DNA of 60,055 nucleotides from Chloroflexota bacterium (GTDB lineage Bacteria > Chloroflexota > Dehalococcoidia > UBA2247 > RBG-13-53-26), in assembly GCA_003551705.1 (NCBI GenBank), contig PUNJ01000104.1, forward strand, positions 1 through 60,055, given 5' to 3'. A model generated the notes under the pieces. The model had not been told where the DNA came from. It did no database searches and saw only the letters and a program-made list of their open reading frames with translations. Positions 39,763 through 51,005 of this stretch are shown piece after piece. The position numbers and the translations under genes were made by a program. The first letter of the stretch is position 1. The number at the start of each line of letters is the position of its first letter.

Positions 39763-39882
39763 GGGTAAGATTTCGTGACGCAGGCGTCACCTCTACTCTC
39801 TCCGGTTCCCGCCGGGGAAGGCGTAGTTAAGTCCTCAATACCGATTCTTGATGGGTAATCTGACCCAAAAAGGAGTGCAACG

Positions 39883-40770
39883 TTGGAAGAGCTGGGCCGT
39901 TTAATTACTGCCATGGTAACCCCGTTCGATGCTAGAGGTGAAGTTGATTACCGGCAGGCGAGAATACTTGCGCAGAGACTGCTGGCGTCCGGAAGCGATG
40001 GTCTGGTCGTTTCAGGGACAACGGGCGAATCGCCCACGCTCAGCAGGGAAGAGAAAATCAGATTATTTGCGGAACTCAAGGATGCCGTCGGCCAAGGAAT
40101 AATTGCTGGCACAGGGAGCTACAGCACCAGAGAGAGTATAGAACTGACAAGGGAAGCTGAGAAAGCAGGAGCTAGCGCAATTCTGCTTGTCGTCCCTTAT
40201 TACAACAAGCCCACACAAGAGGGTCTGTTCCAACATTACAAGGCGATAGCTGAAAACACCAGCCTGCCTTGCCTCCTCTATAATGTGCCCGGCAGGACCG
40301 TGACAAATCTGATGGCTGAGACCGTGATTAGATTGTCGCAAGTTGAAAACATAGTTGGCGTGAAAGAGGCCAGTGGCAACCTCGAACAAATTGCCAGGAT
40401 AATACAGGAAACGCCAGACGATTTCCTTGTGTATAGTGGAAACGATGCGGACACTCTTCCCATTATGCTACTGGGCGGCTATGGTGTTATCAGTGTTGCT
40501 TCTCACTTGGTCGGTGAACGAATAAGGGAGATGATGGACCGGTTTGATGCCGGAGACATTGGAGAAGCTGCTGAGATCCACCGGCGTCTTCTGTCTCTAT
40601 TCAGCGCTTTGTTCGTGGTAGCTAATCCTGTGCCGATCAAGCATGCCCTAAACTACCTGGGTTTTTCTGTGGGCAGCCCCCGTCTTCCCTTGGTGGAAGC
40701 TGATGAAACTAGCAAACGTGCAGTTGAGTCCGCAGTGAAAGCCCATTCCGTTTCTTTCCAGTCAGCCTGA
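39883..40770 (+). CDS. dapA: 4-hydroxy-tetrahydrodipicolinate synthase
   Basis: GRLITAMVTPFDARGEVDY; VSGTTGESPTLSREEK; YNVPGRTVTNL; TTG start after AGGAG. Confidence 0.95.
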   Translation: MEELGRLITAMVTPFDARGEVDYRQARILAQRLLASGSDGLVVSGTTGESPTLSREEKIRLFAELKDAVGQGIIAGTGSYSTRESIELTREAEKAGASAILLVVPYYNKPTQEGLFQHYKAIAENTSLPCLLYNVPGRTVTNLMAETVIRLSQVENIVGVKEASGNLEQIARIIQETPDDFLVYSGNDADTLPIMLLGGYGVISVASHLVGERIREMMDRFDAGDIGEAAEIHRRLLSLFSALFVVANPVPIKHALNYLGFSVGSPRLPLVEADETSKRAVESAVKAHSVSFQSA

Positions 40771-40804
40771 TCAAAAAACTATTCGGAGGAGGGAGATCAC
40801 CTAC

Positions 40805-43084
40805 ATGAAGATAGGCCTCAAGGTGATTGCATGGTTCAAAGAGATCGGAAAAGGTGATATTGCGATTGCCGGCGGTAAGGGCGCAAACCTTGGAGAGCTT
40901 ACAAGGTCGCGAATTCCAGTACCCCCGGGCTTTGTTGTTACAGCCAGTGCCTATTACCGCTTTCTTGAGGAAGCAGGGCTCATGGATACCATCAGCAGCC
41001 ATCTCGACAATCTTGACGTTCAGAACAGCCAGAAGTTGGACGAAGCAGCCAACCTTATCAAGGAAATGATTAATAATGTTGCAATGCCGGCTGAAATAGC
41101 TGCCGAAATCAGGAAGGCATATGAGAAGATGGGAGGAGGGCATGTAGCTGTCAGGTCGTCCGCCACGGCGGAAGACTTGCCCGAGGCTTCCTTCGCCGGG
41201 CAACAAAGGACCTTCCTGAATGTGAACGGTGCCGATAACGTGGTCAAGGCGGTCCAAGGCTGCTGGGCATCCCTATACGAACCCAGAGCTGTTTTCTACC
41301 GCGTGGAACAGGGTTTCGATCACCTCAAGGTCGGTATCGCCGTACCTGTTCAAAAGATGGTCCAAGCGGAGAAGTCCGGGGTTGTTTTCACCGTGGAGCC
41401 CATGAGCAGTGACAGGGATAAGATTGTCATAGAGGCGGCATTCGGATTGGGCGAAGCTGTGGTCTCGGGTGCTCTGACTCCTGACCTTTATATCGTTGAT
41501 AAGAAGTCCTTGAGGATCCTGAACAAGACAGTTGCCAGGCAGGAATGGCAACTGGTCCGTAATCCTGCCGGCACGGACTACGAAGACTGCAATTACGAAA
41601 CAACCGTGGCGGAAGATTTACAAAATGCACGAAAACTTAGCGACGAGGAAATCACGACCCTGGCGAAGATTGCCAAGTCAATTGAGGACCATTACCTATG
41701 GCCTCAGGATATTGAGTGGGCCATGGAAGATGGCAAATTCTATATTGTGCAGACCCGTCCTGTGACAACACTTAAAGAGCAGTGGGATGGCGAAGTAGAG
41801 GGTGTCCTGTACTTCACACGGGAGGAAATATTGTCGGGACTGGCTGCAAGTCCTGGGGTGGCGGCGGGGCAGGTCCAGATTGTCTACCACCCATCGGAGA
41901 TCCACAAGGTTGAAGCGGGCCAGATACTGGTGGCGGAGATGACCACTCCCGACTATGTACCTGCCATGAAGAGAGCGGCAGCTATCGTTACTGACAAAGG
42001 AGGGCGCACTTGCCATGCGGCTATCGTTAGCCGGGAATTGGGGGTGCCCTGTGTGGTGGGTACAGTTCATGCGACCAAGACCTTGCAGGATGGGCAGGTT
42101 GTTACGGTCCATGGCATGCAAGGCAAGGTGTATGAAGGTGAAGTCACGGAATTGATAGAAGCGGCCGCCCCTTGCGAAGACGATGATAGTGATGTCGAAA
42201 CTATGGCCAAGGTCTACGTCAATCTGGCTAATCCTGACTTCGCGGAACGCATGGCAACTAAGCGGGTGGACGGTGTGGGACTCTTGCGGGCTGAGTTCAT
42301 GATAGCAGGCATGGGTGAGCATCCACGCTACATGCTCAAGGAGAACAGGGGCCATGAGTTTGTGGACAAACTCGTGGAGGGGTTGACAACTTTTGCGGCG
42401 GCATTTAATCCGCGTCCGGTTGTCTACCGAATGACGGACTTCAAGACCAACGAGTATCGTAATCTCAAAGGCGGGGAGGAATTTGAGGAAGAGGAAGAGA
42501 ACCCCATGATCGGGTACCGGGGTTGCTCACGTTACGTATGTGAACTCGACCTTTTCAAGCTGGAGATCGAAGCCATCAAGAAGGTGAGGGAGACCTACAG
42601 CAACCTTTGGGTCATGCTCCCGTTTGTACGGACGGTGAAAGAACTCGAACAGACGAAGATGTTGATGGAGCAACAAGGGCTTGTGCGATCTGAGGACTTC
42701 AAGCTATGGATGATGGTAGAAGTACCCTCGAATGTCATATTGCTGGATAAGTTCATAGACGTAGGTCTGGATGGCCTCTCCATAGGGTCAAATGACCTTA
42801 CTCAGCTTATCTTGGGCATTGACCGGGAAAGCTCCAAGCTGGCTGATGGTTTTGATGAGCGAGATGAGGCTGTCCTCTGGGCGTTAGAAAAGACCATTAC
42901 AACAGCCAAAGAAAGAGGTATATCCTGCTCCATCTGTGGCCAGGCGCCGTCGGTGTATCCCGAGTTGACTAGAAATCTGGTCGAGTGGGGTATAACCTCC
43001 GTATCGGCCAATCCTGACATGGTGGAACAGACAAGGAGAATTATTGCTGAAGCCGAGCAGAAGTTGGGCCGCTCATCCGGGTAG
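40805..43084 (+). CDS. ppsA: Phosphoenolpyruvate synthase
   Basis: GGKGANLGELTRSRIPVPPGFVVTASAY; swivelling His motif TDKGGRTCHAAIVSRELGVPCVVGT. Confidence 0.94.
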   Translation: MKIGLKVIAWFKEIGKGDIAIAGGKGANLGELTRSRIPVPPGFVVTASAYYRFLEEAGLMDTISSHLDNLDVQNSQKLDEAANLIKEMINNVAMPAEIAAEIRKAYEKMGGGHVAVRSSATAEDLPEASFAGQQRTFLNVNGADNVVKAVQGCWASLYEPRAVFYRVEQGFDHLKVGIAVPVQKMVQAEKSGVVFTVEPMSSDRDKIVIEAAFGLGEAVVSGALTPDLYIVDKKSLRILNKTVARQEWQLVRNPAGTDYEDCNYETTVAEDLQNARKLSDEEITTLAKIAKSIEDHYLWPQDIEWAMEDGKFYIVQTRPVTTLKEQWDGEVEGVLYFTREEILSGLAASPGVAAGQVQIVYHPSEIHKVEAGQILVAEMTTPDYVPAMKRAAAIVTDKGGRTCHAAIVSRELGVPCVVGTVHATKTLQDGQVVTVHGMQGKVYEGEVTELIEAAAPCEDDDSDVETMAKVYVNLANPDFAERMATKRVDGVGLLRAEFMIAGMGEHPRYMLKENRGHEFVDKLVEGLTTFAAAFNPRPVVYRMTDFKTNEYRNLKGGEEFEEEEENPMIGYRGCSRYVCELDLFKLEIEAIKKVRETYSNLWVMLPFVRTVKELEQTKMLMEQQGLVRSEDFKLWMMVEVPSNVILLDKFIDVGLDGLSIGSNDLTQLILGIDRESSKLADGFDERDEAVLWALEKTITTAKERGISCSICGQAPSVYPELTRNLVEWGITSVSANPDMVEQTRRIIAEAEQKLGRSSG

Positions 43085-43086
43085 GT

Positions 43087-44160
43087 TTGTCGGGACAAAA
43101 CAGGCAAGATGTGATTTCACCCCATTATAACGTTCGCCTTTGGCTGGAAGAGCGGGAAGAAGGACTCTCTCCGCATGCGCAGAAGAGCCGTTCTTCCTTG
43201 GGCCGGCTCAAGCCTGAAGATCCATGTCCCATGAGAACGGCTTTTCAACGTGACCGGGACAGGATCATACACTGCAAAGCTTTTCGCCGTCTCAAACACA
43301 AGACCCAGGTGTTTATCGCTCCACTCGGCGATCACTACGTGACCAGGCTGACGCATACCCTGGAACTGGCACAGATTGCGCGGTCCATCGCACGATCACT
43401 GAATCTCAATGAAGACCTAGCTGAAGCTATTTCTCTGGGGCATGATCTCGGGCATACGCCTTTCGGCCATGTAGGAGAAGAGGTCTTGGATGAGATTTCA
43501 CCCTCCGGCTTTCGGCATAACGAACAGAGTCTCAGGGTTGTGGACCTGCTTGAAGCGGAAGGTAAAGGGCTCAATCTGACCCTGGAGGTCAGGGAAGGCA
43601 TTTTGAAACATTCGAAGTCTCGGGGTGAGATCATGGGCAAGGACTGGGATGACCCCGAGACACTGGAAGCTCAAGTCTGCAAGCTTGCGGATGTGATCAC
43701 ATACGTGAATCATGACCTTGATGATGCCCTTAGAGCCGGTGTTATTCACGAACGAGATTTGCCTGACTCAGTACTGCCCTGTCTAGGGGGAACAAGATCA
43801 AAACGCATAAACGCCTTCATATCGGATGTTCTGGTGAACTCCTGGGCGGCCAGAGGAGAGTCGATCGGTCTCGATGCCCCACCGCTTATCAGGATGAGCC
43901 AGACAATGAATGAGAGTCTCAACACCCTGCGGGAGTTTCTTTTTGATCAAGTCTATCATTCCGCCGAGGTGGAAAGGGAGGCTGGAAAAGCGCGTGCCAT
44001 CATCTACCTTCTTTACGAGTATTTCACCAAGAATGAAGACAAGCTGCCCGGCAGCAACCAGTGTGGCGACACTGTTCCAGCCAGAGTAGTGGACTACATT
44101 GCAGGCATGACCGATCAATATGCCCTTCATGTAGCTACAGATGCAGGATTGTATCCTTAA
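43087..44160 (+). CDS. dgt: dGTP triphosphohydrolase-like HD protein
   Basis: FRRLKHKTQVFIAPLGDHYVTRLTHTLELAQIARSIAR; LGHDLGHTPFGHVGE; TTG start. Confidence 0.92.
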   Translation: MSGQNRQDVISPHYNVRLWLEEREEGLSPHAQKSRSSLGRLKPEDPCPMRTAFQRDRDRIIHCKAFRRLKHKTQVFIAPLGDHYVTRLTHTLELAQIARSIARSLNLNEDLAEAISLGHDLGHTPFGHVGEEVLDEISPSGFRHNEQSLRVVDLLEAEGKGLNLTLEVREGILKHSKSRGEIMGKDWDDPETLEAQVCKLADVITYVNHDLDDALRAGVIHERDLPDSVLPCLGGTRSKRINAFISDVLVNSWAARGESIGLDAPPLIRMSQTMNESLNTLREFLFDQVYHSAEVEREAGKARAIIYLLYEYFTKNEDKLPGSNQCGDTVPARVVDYIAGMTDQYALHVATDAGLYP

Positions 44161-44178
44161 TTTGAGTATAATAACAAC

Positions 44179-46020
44179 GTGGGTACCAAAGGTATGACTG
44201 CGGGCATTATTGACGAGATAAAGCAGAGAGTTGACATAGTAGAGGTAATCTCTGAGCAAGTTCCAGGTTTGAAGAAGGCGGGCCGCAATTTCAAGGCGCC
44301 CTGTCCTTTTCATGCGGAAAAGGTCCCATCATTCTACGTCTTCCCTGACCGGCAAAGCTGGCATTGCTTCGGAGCTTGCGCCACTGGTGGGGATGTGTTC
44401 TCCTTTATAATGAAGCGGGAGGGCATAGATTTCGGCGAGGCTCTCCAGCTACTGGCGCGAAGAACAGGGCTTAATCTGGCATCCACCCCAGAAAGCGCTC
44501 AGAAGCAGAAAGAAGCTAACGAGCTCAAGGACATAAATGATTCTGCAGCGCAGTATTATCATCGCCTATTGTTGAAATCCGGAGAGGGACTCGCAGCCAG
44601 ACGGTACCTTGAGACGCGGGGAGTGTCGGAGAGTGCCATCAAGGACTTTCAGCTGGGTTATAGTCCCGATGGATGGGAAATACTGAAATCGTACCTGGTC
44701 CAGAAAGGGTATGCGCATAGCAAGATTAAGGCGTCGGGACTTCTTATCGAGAAAGAGCAGGGGCGGCCCTTTGATCGCTTTCGAAATCGGCTCATGTTTC
44801 CTATCCGAGGCACGGACGGAAAAGTAAGCGGATTTGGTGCCAGGGCTCTTGATGATGCGATGCCCAAGTACTTGAACTCACCCCAGACGTCGATCTTTGA
44901 CAAGAGCGGCAGCCTATACGGACTGGACAGGGCCAGGGCGGCCGTGAGGCAAGAGGACCTCCTGGTCATTGTGGAAGGCTACATGGATGTATTGGTCGCT
45001 CACCAGTATGGTTTCAAGAACGTAGTGGCTTCTCTGGGCACGGCTTTGACGGAAAAGCAGGTACGCTTGATTAAGAAGCTGACCAAGAATTTGACTCTGG
45101 CTCTTGATTCAGATGTAGCGGGGCAAATGGCAACTTTGCGTGGGATCGAGGTGGCCAGCGGGGCTTTTGATAAGAGGGTTGCAGCTCTACCGGGTCCACA
45201 AGGGATGATCAGGTTCGTAGACATGCTGGATGCCGGGATCAAAGTGATGGTTATGCCGGAAGGCATGGACCCTGATGACGTAATCAAGGCTGACCCAGAG
45301 CATTGGAGACGCTTGTTGCGGGATGCGGTATCCGTGGTTGATTTCACATTCAACCTGGTTGTTGGGAACCTTGATTTGAACAAGGTGGAGGCCAAGACCA
45401 CAGTAAAGGAGCGTCTCTTACCCGTAATTGCTGAAATCAAGGAACATGTCAGCCAGGCCCACTATCTGCAGAAACTTTCACGCCTGGTGGGTGTGGACGA
45501 GAGAGATCTTAAATCTGAGTTGAGGCAGCTCAAGTCGTCATCGCAGCATGCGAGGGCTCCGGTGGACAAAGCACCAGTAAAGGCATTGAGAGACCCGCTC
45601 GCGGAGTATCTGATTGCACTACTGGCAAGATATCCTGCTCTCAGGTCGCACGTAGAGAAACTGTCGGCAGATGTTTTTCCGAACAGTGAGAGTCGTGAGC
45701 TTTATCTGGCATGGTGTAGCAGTCCAGCCTCTGATCTGGCCCAGGTAGAATTAGAACCGTCGCTACGGGAGTACGCGAATTCGATCTTGCAGAAAGAAAT
45801 CCCTCCAATGATCGGTGAAGAGCAGGAGGGAGCTCTGCATGAGTGCATTCGCCGCTTGGAGAAGCGGTGGTTGCAGGAATTGAAAAGAAAAGAGATGGCG
45901 CTATTTACCGATGCGCAGGCAGAGGGCAAGGATAACGAATACGAACAGTTGCAGGAGTTGGGAATCGAGCGCAATAGCCGGTTGCTACAAGTGTTCTTGG
46001 ACCAGAGGACGAGAAAGTAG
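44179..46020 (+). CDS. dnaG: DNA primase
   Basis: Zn finger [51 protein letters not shown]; alternate start ATG 44194. Confidence 0.95.
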   Translation: MGTKGMTAGIIDEIKQRVDIVEVISEQVPGLKKAGRNFKAPCPFHAEKVPSFYVFPDRQSWHCFGACATGGDVFSFIMKREGIDFGEALQLLARRTGLNLASTPESAQKQKEANELKDINDSAAQYYHRLLLKSGEGLAARRYLETRGVSESAIKDFQLGYSPDGWEILKSYLVQKGYAHSKIKASGLLIEKEQGRPFDRFRNRLMFPIRGTDGKVSGFGARALDDAMPKYLNSPQTSIFDKSGSLYGLDRARAAVRQEDLLVIVEGYMDVLVAHQYGFKNVVASLGTALTEKQVRLIKKLTKNLTLALDSDVAGQMATLRGIEVASGAFDKRVAALPGPQGMIRFVDMLDAGIKVMVMPEGMDPDDVIKADPEHWRRLLRDAVSVVDFTFNLVVGNLDLNKVEAKTTVKERLLPVIAEIKEHVSQAHYLQKLSRLVGVDERDLKSELRQLKSSSQHARAPVDKAPVKALRDPLAEYLIALLARYPALRSHVEKLSADVFPNSESRELYLAWCSSPASDLAQVELEPSLREYANSILQKEIPPMIGEEQEGALHECIRRLEKRWLQELKRKEMALFTDAQAEGKDNEYEQLQELGIERNSRLLQVFLDQRTRK

Positions 46021-46043
46021 CCGGTTTTCCTGGGGGTTATAGG

Positions 46044-47588
46044 ATGGTATCAGAAAAGAACGATCTTTATCCGGAGTTTCCTTATTCTGGAGGTGGCGGC
46101 TGGAGGATGAAGGAAGTGGGTTCGACTGGAGAGGTGGGGCCCGATGCTGATCAAGAAACCGTTCAGGATGATTACGCGGCCATCTCGAGTGAGGCTGATG
46201 ATCTGGAAGAGCTGGCTTCGGCTGCTCTGAATGATGTAGCGGTCCTCGAAGAAGAGAAGGCGGTGGAAGGTCCTGTCCCTCTGGCACCCAGGGTCGATGT
46301 TGAGGAACTGGAGGCGGCTGATGATCCGGTCCGCATGTACTTGCGACAAATCGGGAGAGTTCCCTTGCTCACGGCGGAGGAAGAGAAGAGTCTGGCTCGC
46401 AACAAGGAAGAGAAAGACCACGTCCTGGAAGTAGAGGAAGAAGCGTCTTTGCGCCTCATGAGGCAGCCAACATCTGCTGAAATTGTCAGGGGAATTCTGG
46501 AACGATTGGAACAGAACATCCCCGTATTGCTGGCAGCGGAACAGCACTTTGGAATAGTTCCTGGTGAGCTGTTGAGTGAGAGGATGTTCAGTCCCGAGTT
46601 GCGTTCTCATTTGGACCGCGAGCTAACCGAGGAATTGATCAACTCAATCGCTGAGCAACTGGAAAAGAGCCCGGGCAGAATCGAACAGGCGTTGAAAGAC
46701 CTGTCTCTTGTAGGAACCCTCATACCTGATGAAATACTGCAGATAATTGGTCTCAAGCCTTTGTCCGGTTTTCCTGATTTGTTAAGAGACCCTGAATTCG
46801 TTGTAACTACCGACGCTCACGAGAACCGGTTTCGGAGACACGTGGAAGGGATAATACAGAGGGGAAGAGTGGCCGAGGACCGTTTGGTGGAGGCCAACCT
46901 CAGGCTTGTTGTGAGTGTTGCCAAGAAGTATGTGGAAAGGGGCATGTCTTTTCTCGACGTAATTCAGGAGGGCAATATAGGGCTGTTGCGCGCCGTAGAG
47001 AAGTTCGACTACCGGCGCGGCTACAAGTTTAGTACATACGCAACTTGGTGGATACGACAGTCCATCACACGAGCTATAGCTGACCAAGCCAGAACCATTC
47101 GTATTCCCGTACACATGGTAGAGACCATTACAAGGCTGTACAGGGCGACGCGGCGGCTGGCCCAGGAGTATGGGAGAGAGCCTACCATTGAAGAGATCAG
47201 CGAGCAGATGGAAATGCCTCCTGAGAAGGTTGAGGAGATACTCAAAATATCTCAGGAGCCGATCTCGCTGGAGACCCCCATAGGTGAAGAAGAGGATACT
47301 CATTTGGGCGACTTCATTGAAGACCGCAAGATCATGTCTCCTGTAGAGACTGCATCCTACGAGTTGTTGAAGGAACAGATAACCAAGGTCCTGGATACTC
47401 TGACTCCGCGCGAGCAGCGGGTCCTGAAGCTGAGGTTCGGTCTTGAGGATGGACGCAGCCGCACCCTGGAAGAGGTAGGCAGGGAATTTAAGGTGACGAG
47501 GGAAAGAATCCGTCAGATCGAGGCCAAGGCGTTGCGCAAGCTGCGGCATCCTACTCGTAGCCGGCGGCTTAAGGACTATCTGGAGTGA
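46044..47588 (+). CDS. rpoD: RNA polymerase primary sigma factor
   Basis: [68 protein letters not shown]; region 4 [19 protein letters not shown]. Confidence 0.96.
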   Translation: MVSEKNDLYPEFPYSGGGGWRMKEVGSTGEVGPDADQETVQDDYAAISSEADDLEELASAALNDVAVLEEEKAVEGPVPLAPRVDVEELEAADDPVRMYLRQIGRVPLLTAEEEKSLARNKEEKDHVLEVEEEASLRLMRQPTSAEIVRGILERLEQNIPVLLAAEQHFGIVPGELLSERMFSPELRSHLDRELTEELINSIAEQLEKSPGRIEQALKDLSLVGTLIPDEILQIIGLKPLSGFPDLLRDPEFVVTTDAHENRFRRHVEGIIQRGRVAEDRLVEANLRLVVSVAKKYVERGMSFLDVIQEGNIGLLRAVEKFDYRRGYKFSTYATWWIRQSITRAIADQARTIRIPVHMVETITRLYRATRRLAQEYGREPTIEEISEQMEMPPEKVEEILKISQEPISLETPIGEEEDTHLGDFIEDRKIMSPVETASYELLKEQITKVLDTLTPREQRVLKLRFGLEDGRSRTLEEVGREFKVTRERIRQIEAKALRKLRHPTRSRRLKDYLE

Positions 47589-47715
47589 ACATTACCAAGC
47601 TTTCCCCGGTAATATGCCTGAGTAATCCTTTTGGGTGATTTGGTGTTGTGGAGCTATTCAAAAGCTATGGGCAGGTGTATACTAAGTGTTTAGTTACCTA
47701 GCAAGGGGGAAGTAA

Positions 47716-48345
47716 ATGGGATGCTTGCTTGGCCCAATATTCGGAATCATTAAGAATATACTGGCGTTCATCGGTCTTCTCACCCTCATAGTCGGTATAG
47801 TGATCGGTGTAGGCGTATGGCAGCTAACCCAACCATCGGCTATTGAAGGCAGAATGCATTCCGTAGTCTACACTGTGGCTGATGCCGTGGCGTTCGATCA
47901 GAAAGTAGAGGCCTTGGCCGACTGGCTGGCAAACCCCGAAATACCTGCAGGCTCCGAGACGGAACTCGTCTTGACCGAGGCTGAAGTAAGTGCCAAGATA
48001 GCGGCCGAGCTGGAAGGCTCGGACATGCCGGTGGATGTTAGCGACGTCTATGTCAATTTTGGCAGTGTCCTGGTTCTGGCCAAGGTTACAGCGGGCGGGA
48101 TGACGTTCAATGCCGGTCTTGAGCTTGACATCAAGGTGGTCGATGGTGAACCCAGGATTGAGATCATCGAGATCTCCATAGGCAGGGGCTTCGGCGTCCC
48201 CGGCTTCTTGAAAGAGCAACTGGCAAGCGTGATACCAACCGAAGAGGGTCTGACGAAGATGCTGCGAGACCTGCCCGTAAAGATTGACTCTGTTGAAATA
48301 GACCCTGAAACCGGGGTGATAGTTTTCTCTGTGACGAAGCTGTAA
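47716..48345 (+). CDS. Hypothetical membrane-anchored protein
   Basis: 209 aa; N-terminal TM GIIKNILAFIGLLTLIVGIVIGVGVW followed by an extracytoplasmic domain. Confidence 0.7.
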   Translation: MGCLLGPIFGIIKNILAFIGLLTLIVGIVIGVGVWQLTQPSAIEGRMHSVVYTVADAVAFDQKVEALADWLANPEIPAGSETELVLTEAEVSAKIAAELEGSDMPVDVSDVYVNFGSVLVLAKVTAGGMTFNAGLELDIKVVDGEPRIEIIEISIGRGFGVPGFLKEQLASVIPTEEGLTKMLRDLPVKIDSVEIDPETGVIVFSVTKL

Positions 48346-48380
48346 GGCTCTGAGCCTGGAAACTCTAGAAGCTTGAAACC

Positions 48381-48413
48381 AAGCGGTCCGCTTTCAGCGG
48401 ACCGCTTTCTTTC
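48381..48413 (+). terminator. Rho-independent terminator between convergent genes
   Basis: AAGCGGTCCGCT-ttc-AGCGGACCGCTT followed by TCTTTCATT. Confidence 0.8.
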
Positions 48414-48449
48414 ATTCATTTGATACATTCGAGGTCGTATGTTCCGGTC

Positions 48450-49775
48450 CTACTTGAGTTTTGACAACAGCCCTCGGCCCTTGCCGGCATCCAGTTGCTT
48501 CATTAATTTCTGGGCTTGCCGGAACTGGTTCAATAGCTGGTTTATATCCTGCGGGGTAGTGCCGCTACCTTTGGCGATGCGGCGCCGGCGACTGCCGTCG
48601 ATAAGCTCGGGGTGCTGGCGCTCCTGTGGTGTCATCGAGTAGACAATTGCCTCAACCTTCTTGACCTGGCTCTCGTCCACTCCCTCGGGCAACTTCTTGG
48701 TTAATGAAGAAAGACCGGGAATCATGTCCATTATCTGGCCCATGGTGCCCATTTTCTTGACCTGCTGGAGCTGTTCCAGGAAATCTTCCAGATTGAAAGT
48801 GGCGGTCCGGATCTTCTTTTGCACTTCCTTGGCCCTGTCCTCGTCCATTACCGCTTCCGCTTTCTCGATAAGCGTAAGCATGTCGCCCATTCCGAGGATG
48901 CGAGAGGCCAGGCGATCCGGATGGTAGGGCTCCAAGGCATCCACTTTTTCCCCTACGCCCATGAACTTGATGGGCACGCCCGTTACGGACTTGATGGACA
49001 GTGCCGCACCGCCCCTGGCGTCGCCGTCCATCTTGGTGAGGATAAGTCCGGTCAGTCCTACTCTGGCGTTGAAAGCTTCGGCAACCCGTACTGCTTCCTG
49101 TCCCGTCATGGCGTCCACAACCAGGATAACCTCTGTGGGCTGCAGGGCCTTCTTGACGTCTTCCATCTCACCCATCAGGACTTCGTCTATGTGTAGCCGC
49201 CCCTGGGTATCGACGATAATCCAGCTTGAGGCAAGTTCCTTGGCTCGTTTCAGTGCGTTATTGCAGATGTTGGCCGGCGACATTTTGGGGTCCTCAGCGT
49301 GGACCGGTATATCCAGCTGTTTGCCCAAGACCTTCAACTGGTCTATGGCTGCAGGTCGACGGGTATCGGCAGCTACCAGTAACGGTTGCTGGCCGGAGCG
49401 TCGCAGATGGAGGGCAAGTTTTGCCGCTGTTGTCGTCTTGCCGCCGCCCTGAAGTCCTACCAACATCAACCGGGATGGGGGATGTCCGGCGGGGGTCAAG
49501 TGTGTCTGTTTTCCGCCAAGGATGGCGACCAGTTCCTCATTAACGATCTTTACGACATGCTGAGCGGGCGTAAGACTCTCCAAGACCTCTCCTATTAGAC
49601 ATCGCTCCCTTACCCTGGCGGTGAACTCCTTCACCACCTTAAGGTTAACGTCTGCCTCGAGCAGGGCCAGCCTCACCTGGCGCAGGGCCTCGTCAACATC
49701 TTTTTCGGTAAGCTTGCCCTTGTTTCCCAGCTTGCGAAAGACCTCGCTGATCTTTTCCGTAAGAAGTTCGAACAT
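48450..49775 (-). CDS. ffh: Signal recognition particle protein Ffh
   Basis: VGLQGGGKTTTAAKLALHL; DTRRPAAIDQL; M-domain with MIPGLSSL and RRRRIAKGSGTTPQDINQLLNQF. Confidence 0.96.
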   Translation of the reverse strand: MFELLTEKISEVFRKLGNKGKLTEKDVDEALRQVRLALLEADVNLKVVKEFTARVRERCLIGEVLESLTPAQHVVKIVNEELVAILGGKQTHLTPAGHPPSRLMLVGLQGGGKTTTAAKLALHLRRSGQQPLLVAADTRRPAAIDQLKVLGKQLDIPVHAEDPKMSPANICNNALKRAKELASSWIIVDTQGRLHIDEVLMGEMEDVKKALQPTEVILVVDAMTGQEAVRVAEAFNARVGLTGLILTKMDGDARGGAALSIKSVTGVPIKFMGVGEKVDALEPYHPDRLASRILGMGDMLTLIEKAEAVMDEDRAKEVQKKIRTATFNLEDFLEQLQQVKKMGTMGQIMDMIPGLSSLTKKLPEGVDESQVKKVEAIVYSMTPQERQHPELIDGSRRRRIAKGSGTTPQDINQLLNQFRQAQKLMKQLDAGKGRGLLSKLK

Positions 49776-49964
49776 AATCCTTTAAACTCTCCAGAACAAT
49801 TGTAATTGAACAAGTATACTCATACAAGGGATATCGGAACTACCAAGGTAACCACTTTCTGCCCGGATGTGGCCTCTAACCGGACTGGTACCGGGGTTGC
49901 TGGGTCCTGTCGATGGCATGTAGAATACAAGTTGGTGGCTGCCCAGCCACGGCGAAAGGATGGA

Positions 49965-50699
49965 ATGCCTCGAAAGACCATTTCCGGGACTCCTCCACTG
50001 GAAGCCGAGATCACTCTCGATGGTACGGCCATTCCCTATAAGGTCAGGTACAGTTCCAGAACGAAATACCTTAGAATGGAGATAACCCCGGGCACCGGTC
50101 TGCTTGTAGTGCTCCCCAAGGGAAGGGCTCTGGAGGCGGCTGTTGACTTCCTGGAGAGAAGAAAAGACTGGGTCCTTAAGACCATGGCCGTGTATGGGCC
50201 CGTGCATGCTCAGAAGGATTGGGACCACGGTAGGAGGGTCAGGTACCTGGGCCGGGAACTTGCTGTCGAGGTGCGCCGGGAAGGTAAGGTCGATGGCGTC
50301 AGGTTGGTCAAGGACAAGCTGGTCATAACCCTGGTATCGGGAATCCATCCCGAGGTGCTTTTGGAACACTGGTGCCGCTTGAGAGCGTCCCAGGTCATCA
50401 AGGAACGTGTCCAGGCGCAGAGCAGGAAGATGGGAGTGACCTATAACAAGCTGCATATTCGTGCTCAGAAGACCAGGTGGGCGAGTTGTTCGGCCAAAGG
50501 CAATCTCAGCTTCAACTGGAGGCTGATAATGACTCCGGCAGACGTCATAGACTATGTTGTTGTTCATGAGTTGGCCCATTTGAAGGAACTGAATCATAGC
50601 CGGCGGTTCTGGGCGCTGGTGGCAGCGCACTGCCCCTCGTGGCAAGGGCAACGCAAGTGGCTGCGCGATAATGGCAGGCTGATGATTGAACAAGGCTAA
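49965..50699 (+). CDS. YgjP-like zinc metallopeptidase (M48/DUF45-type)
   Basis: HELAHLKELNHSRRFW zincin motif; RTKYLRMEITPGTGLLVVLP; start trimmed to ATG 49965. Confidence 0.88.
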   Translation: MPRKTISGTPPLEAEITLDGTAIPYKVRYSSRTKYLRMEITPGTGLLVVLPKGRALEAAVDFLERRKDWVLKTMAVYGPVHAQKDWDHGRRVRYLGRELAVEVRREGKVDGVRLVKDKLVITLVSGIHPEVLLEHWCRLRASQVIKERVQAQSRKMGVTYNKLHIRAQKTRWASCSAKGNLSFNWRLIMTPADVIDYVVVHELAHLKELNHSRRFWALVAAHCPSWQGQRKWLRDNGRLMIEQG

Positions 50700-51005
50700 G
50701 AGATATGATTTGCTTTGGATGCTGTCCCCATCCGGACCCTCGAAGAGGCTTTGAGGGTTAGGTTACTTGTTCGCAGCTTGCCGGCAAGTGGGCCCGTCCA
50801 TAAGAAGATGAATATAAGCGGCGCAGTGAATACCGGTCCTTGGACATCCTATAGTCGGGCTCTCTTGGTCACCGGGTTTTTCGTTTTGCGATAGAACAAC
50901 AGTCATAAGAAGGGGGGAGAATGACCAATTGAGAATAAGTGCAGGCTGCCAAACATGGGGACACCCCGGCTCTTCTTCAGAAGAGGCCTTAGCAGGTCGT
51001 GACTA

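Noticed and set aside
41696-42355. 219-aa antisense ORF inside ppsA
   Set aside because: Opposite the conserved swivelling-His domain of PEP synthase; no independent support.
49782-50693. 303-aa antisense ORF opposite the YgjP-like gene
   Set aside because: The + frame carries HELAH and a family-wide layout; the antisense ORF is low-complexity without motifs.
50957-50985. Two adjacent hairpins downstream of acetolactate decarboxylase as a terminator
   Set aside because: GGGG-aca-CCCC and CTCTTCT-tc-AGAAGAG have very small loops and no U-tract on the - strand.
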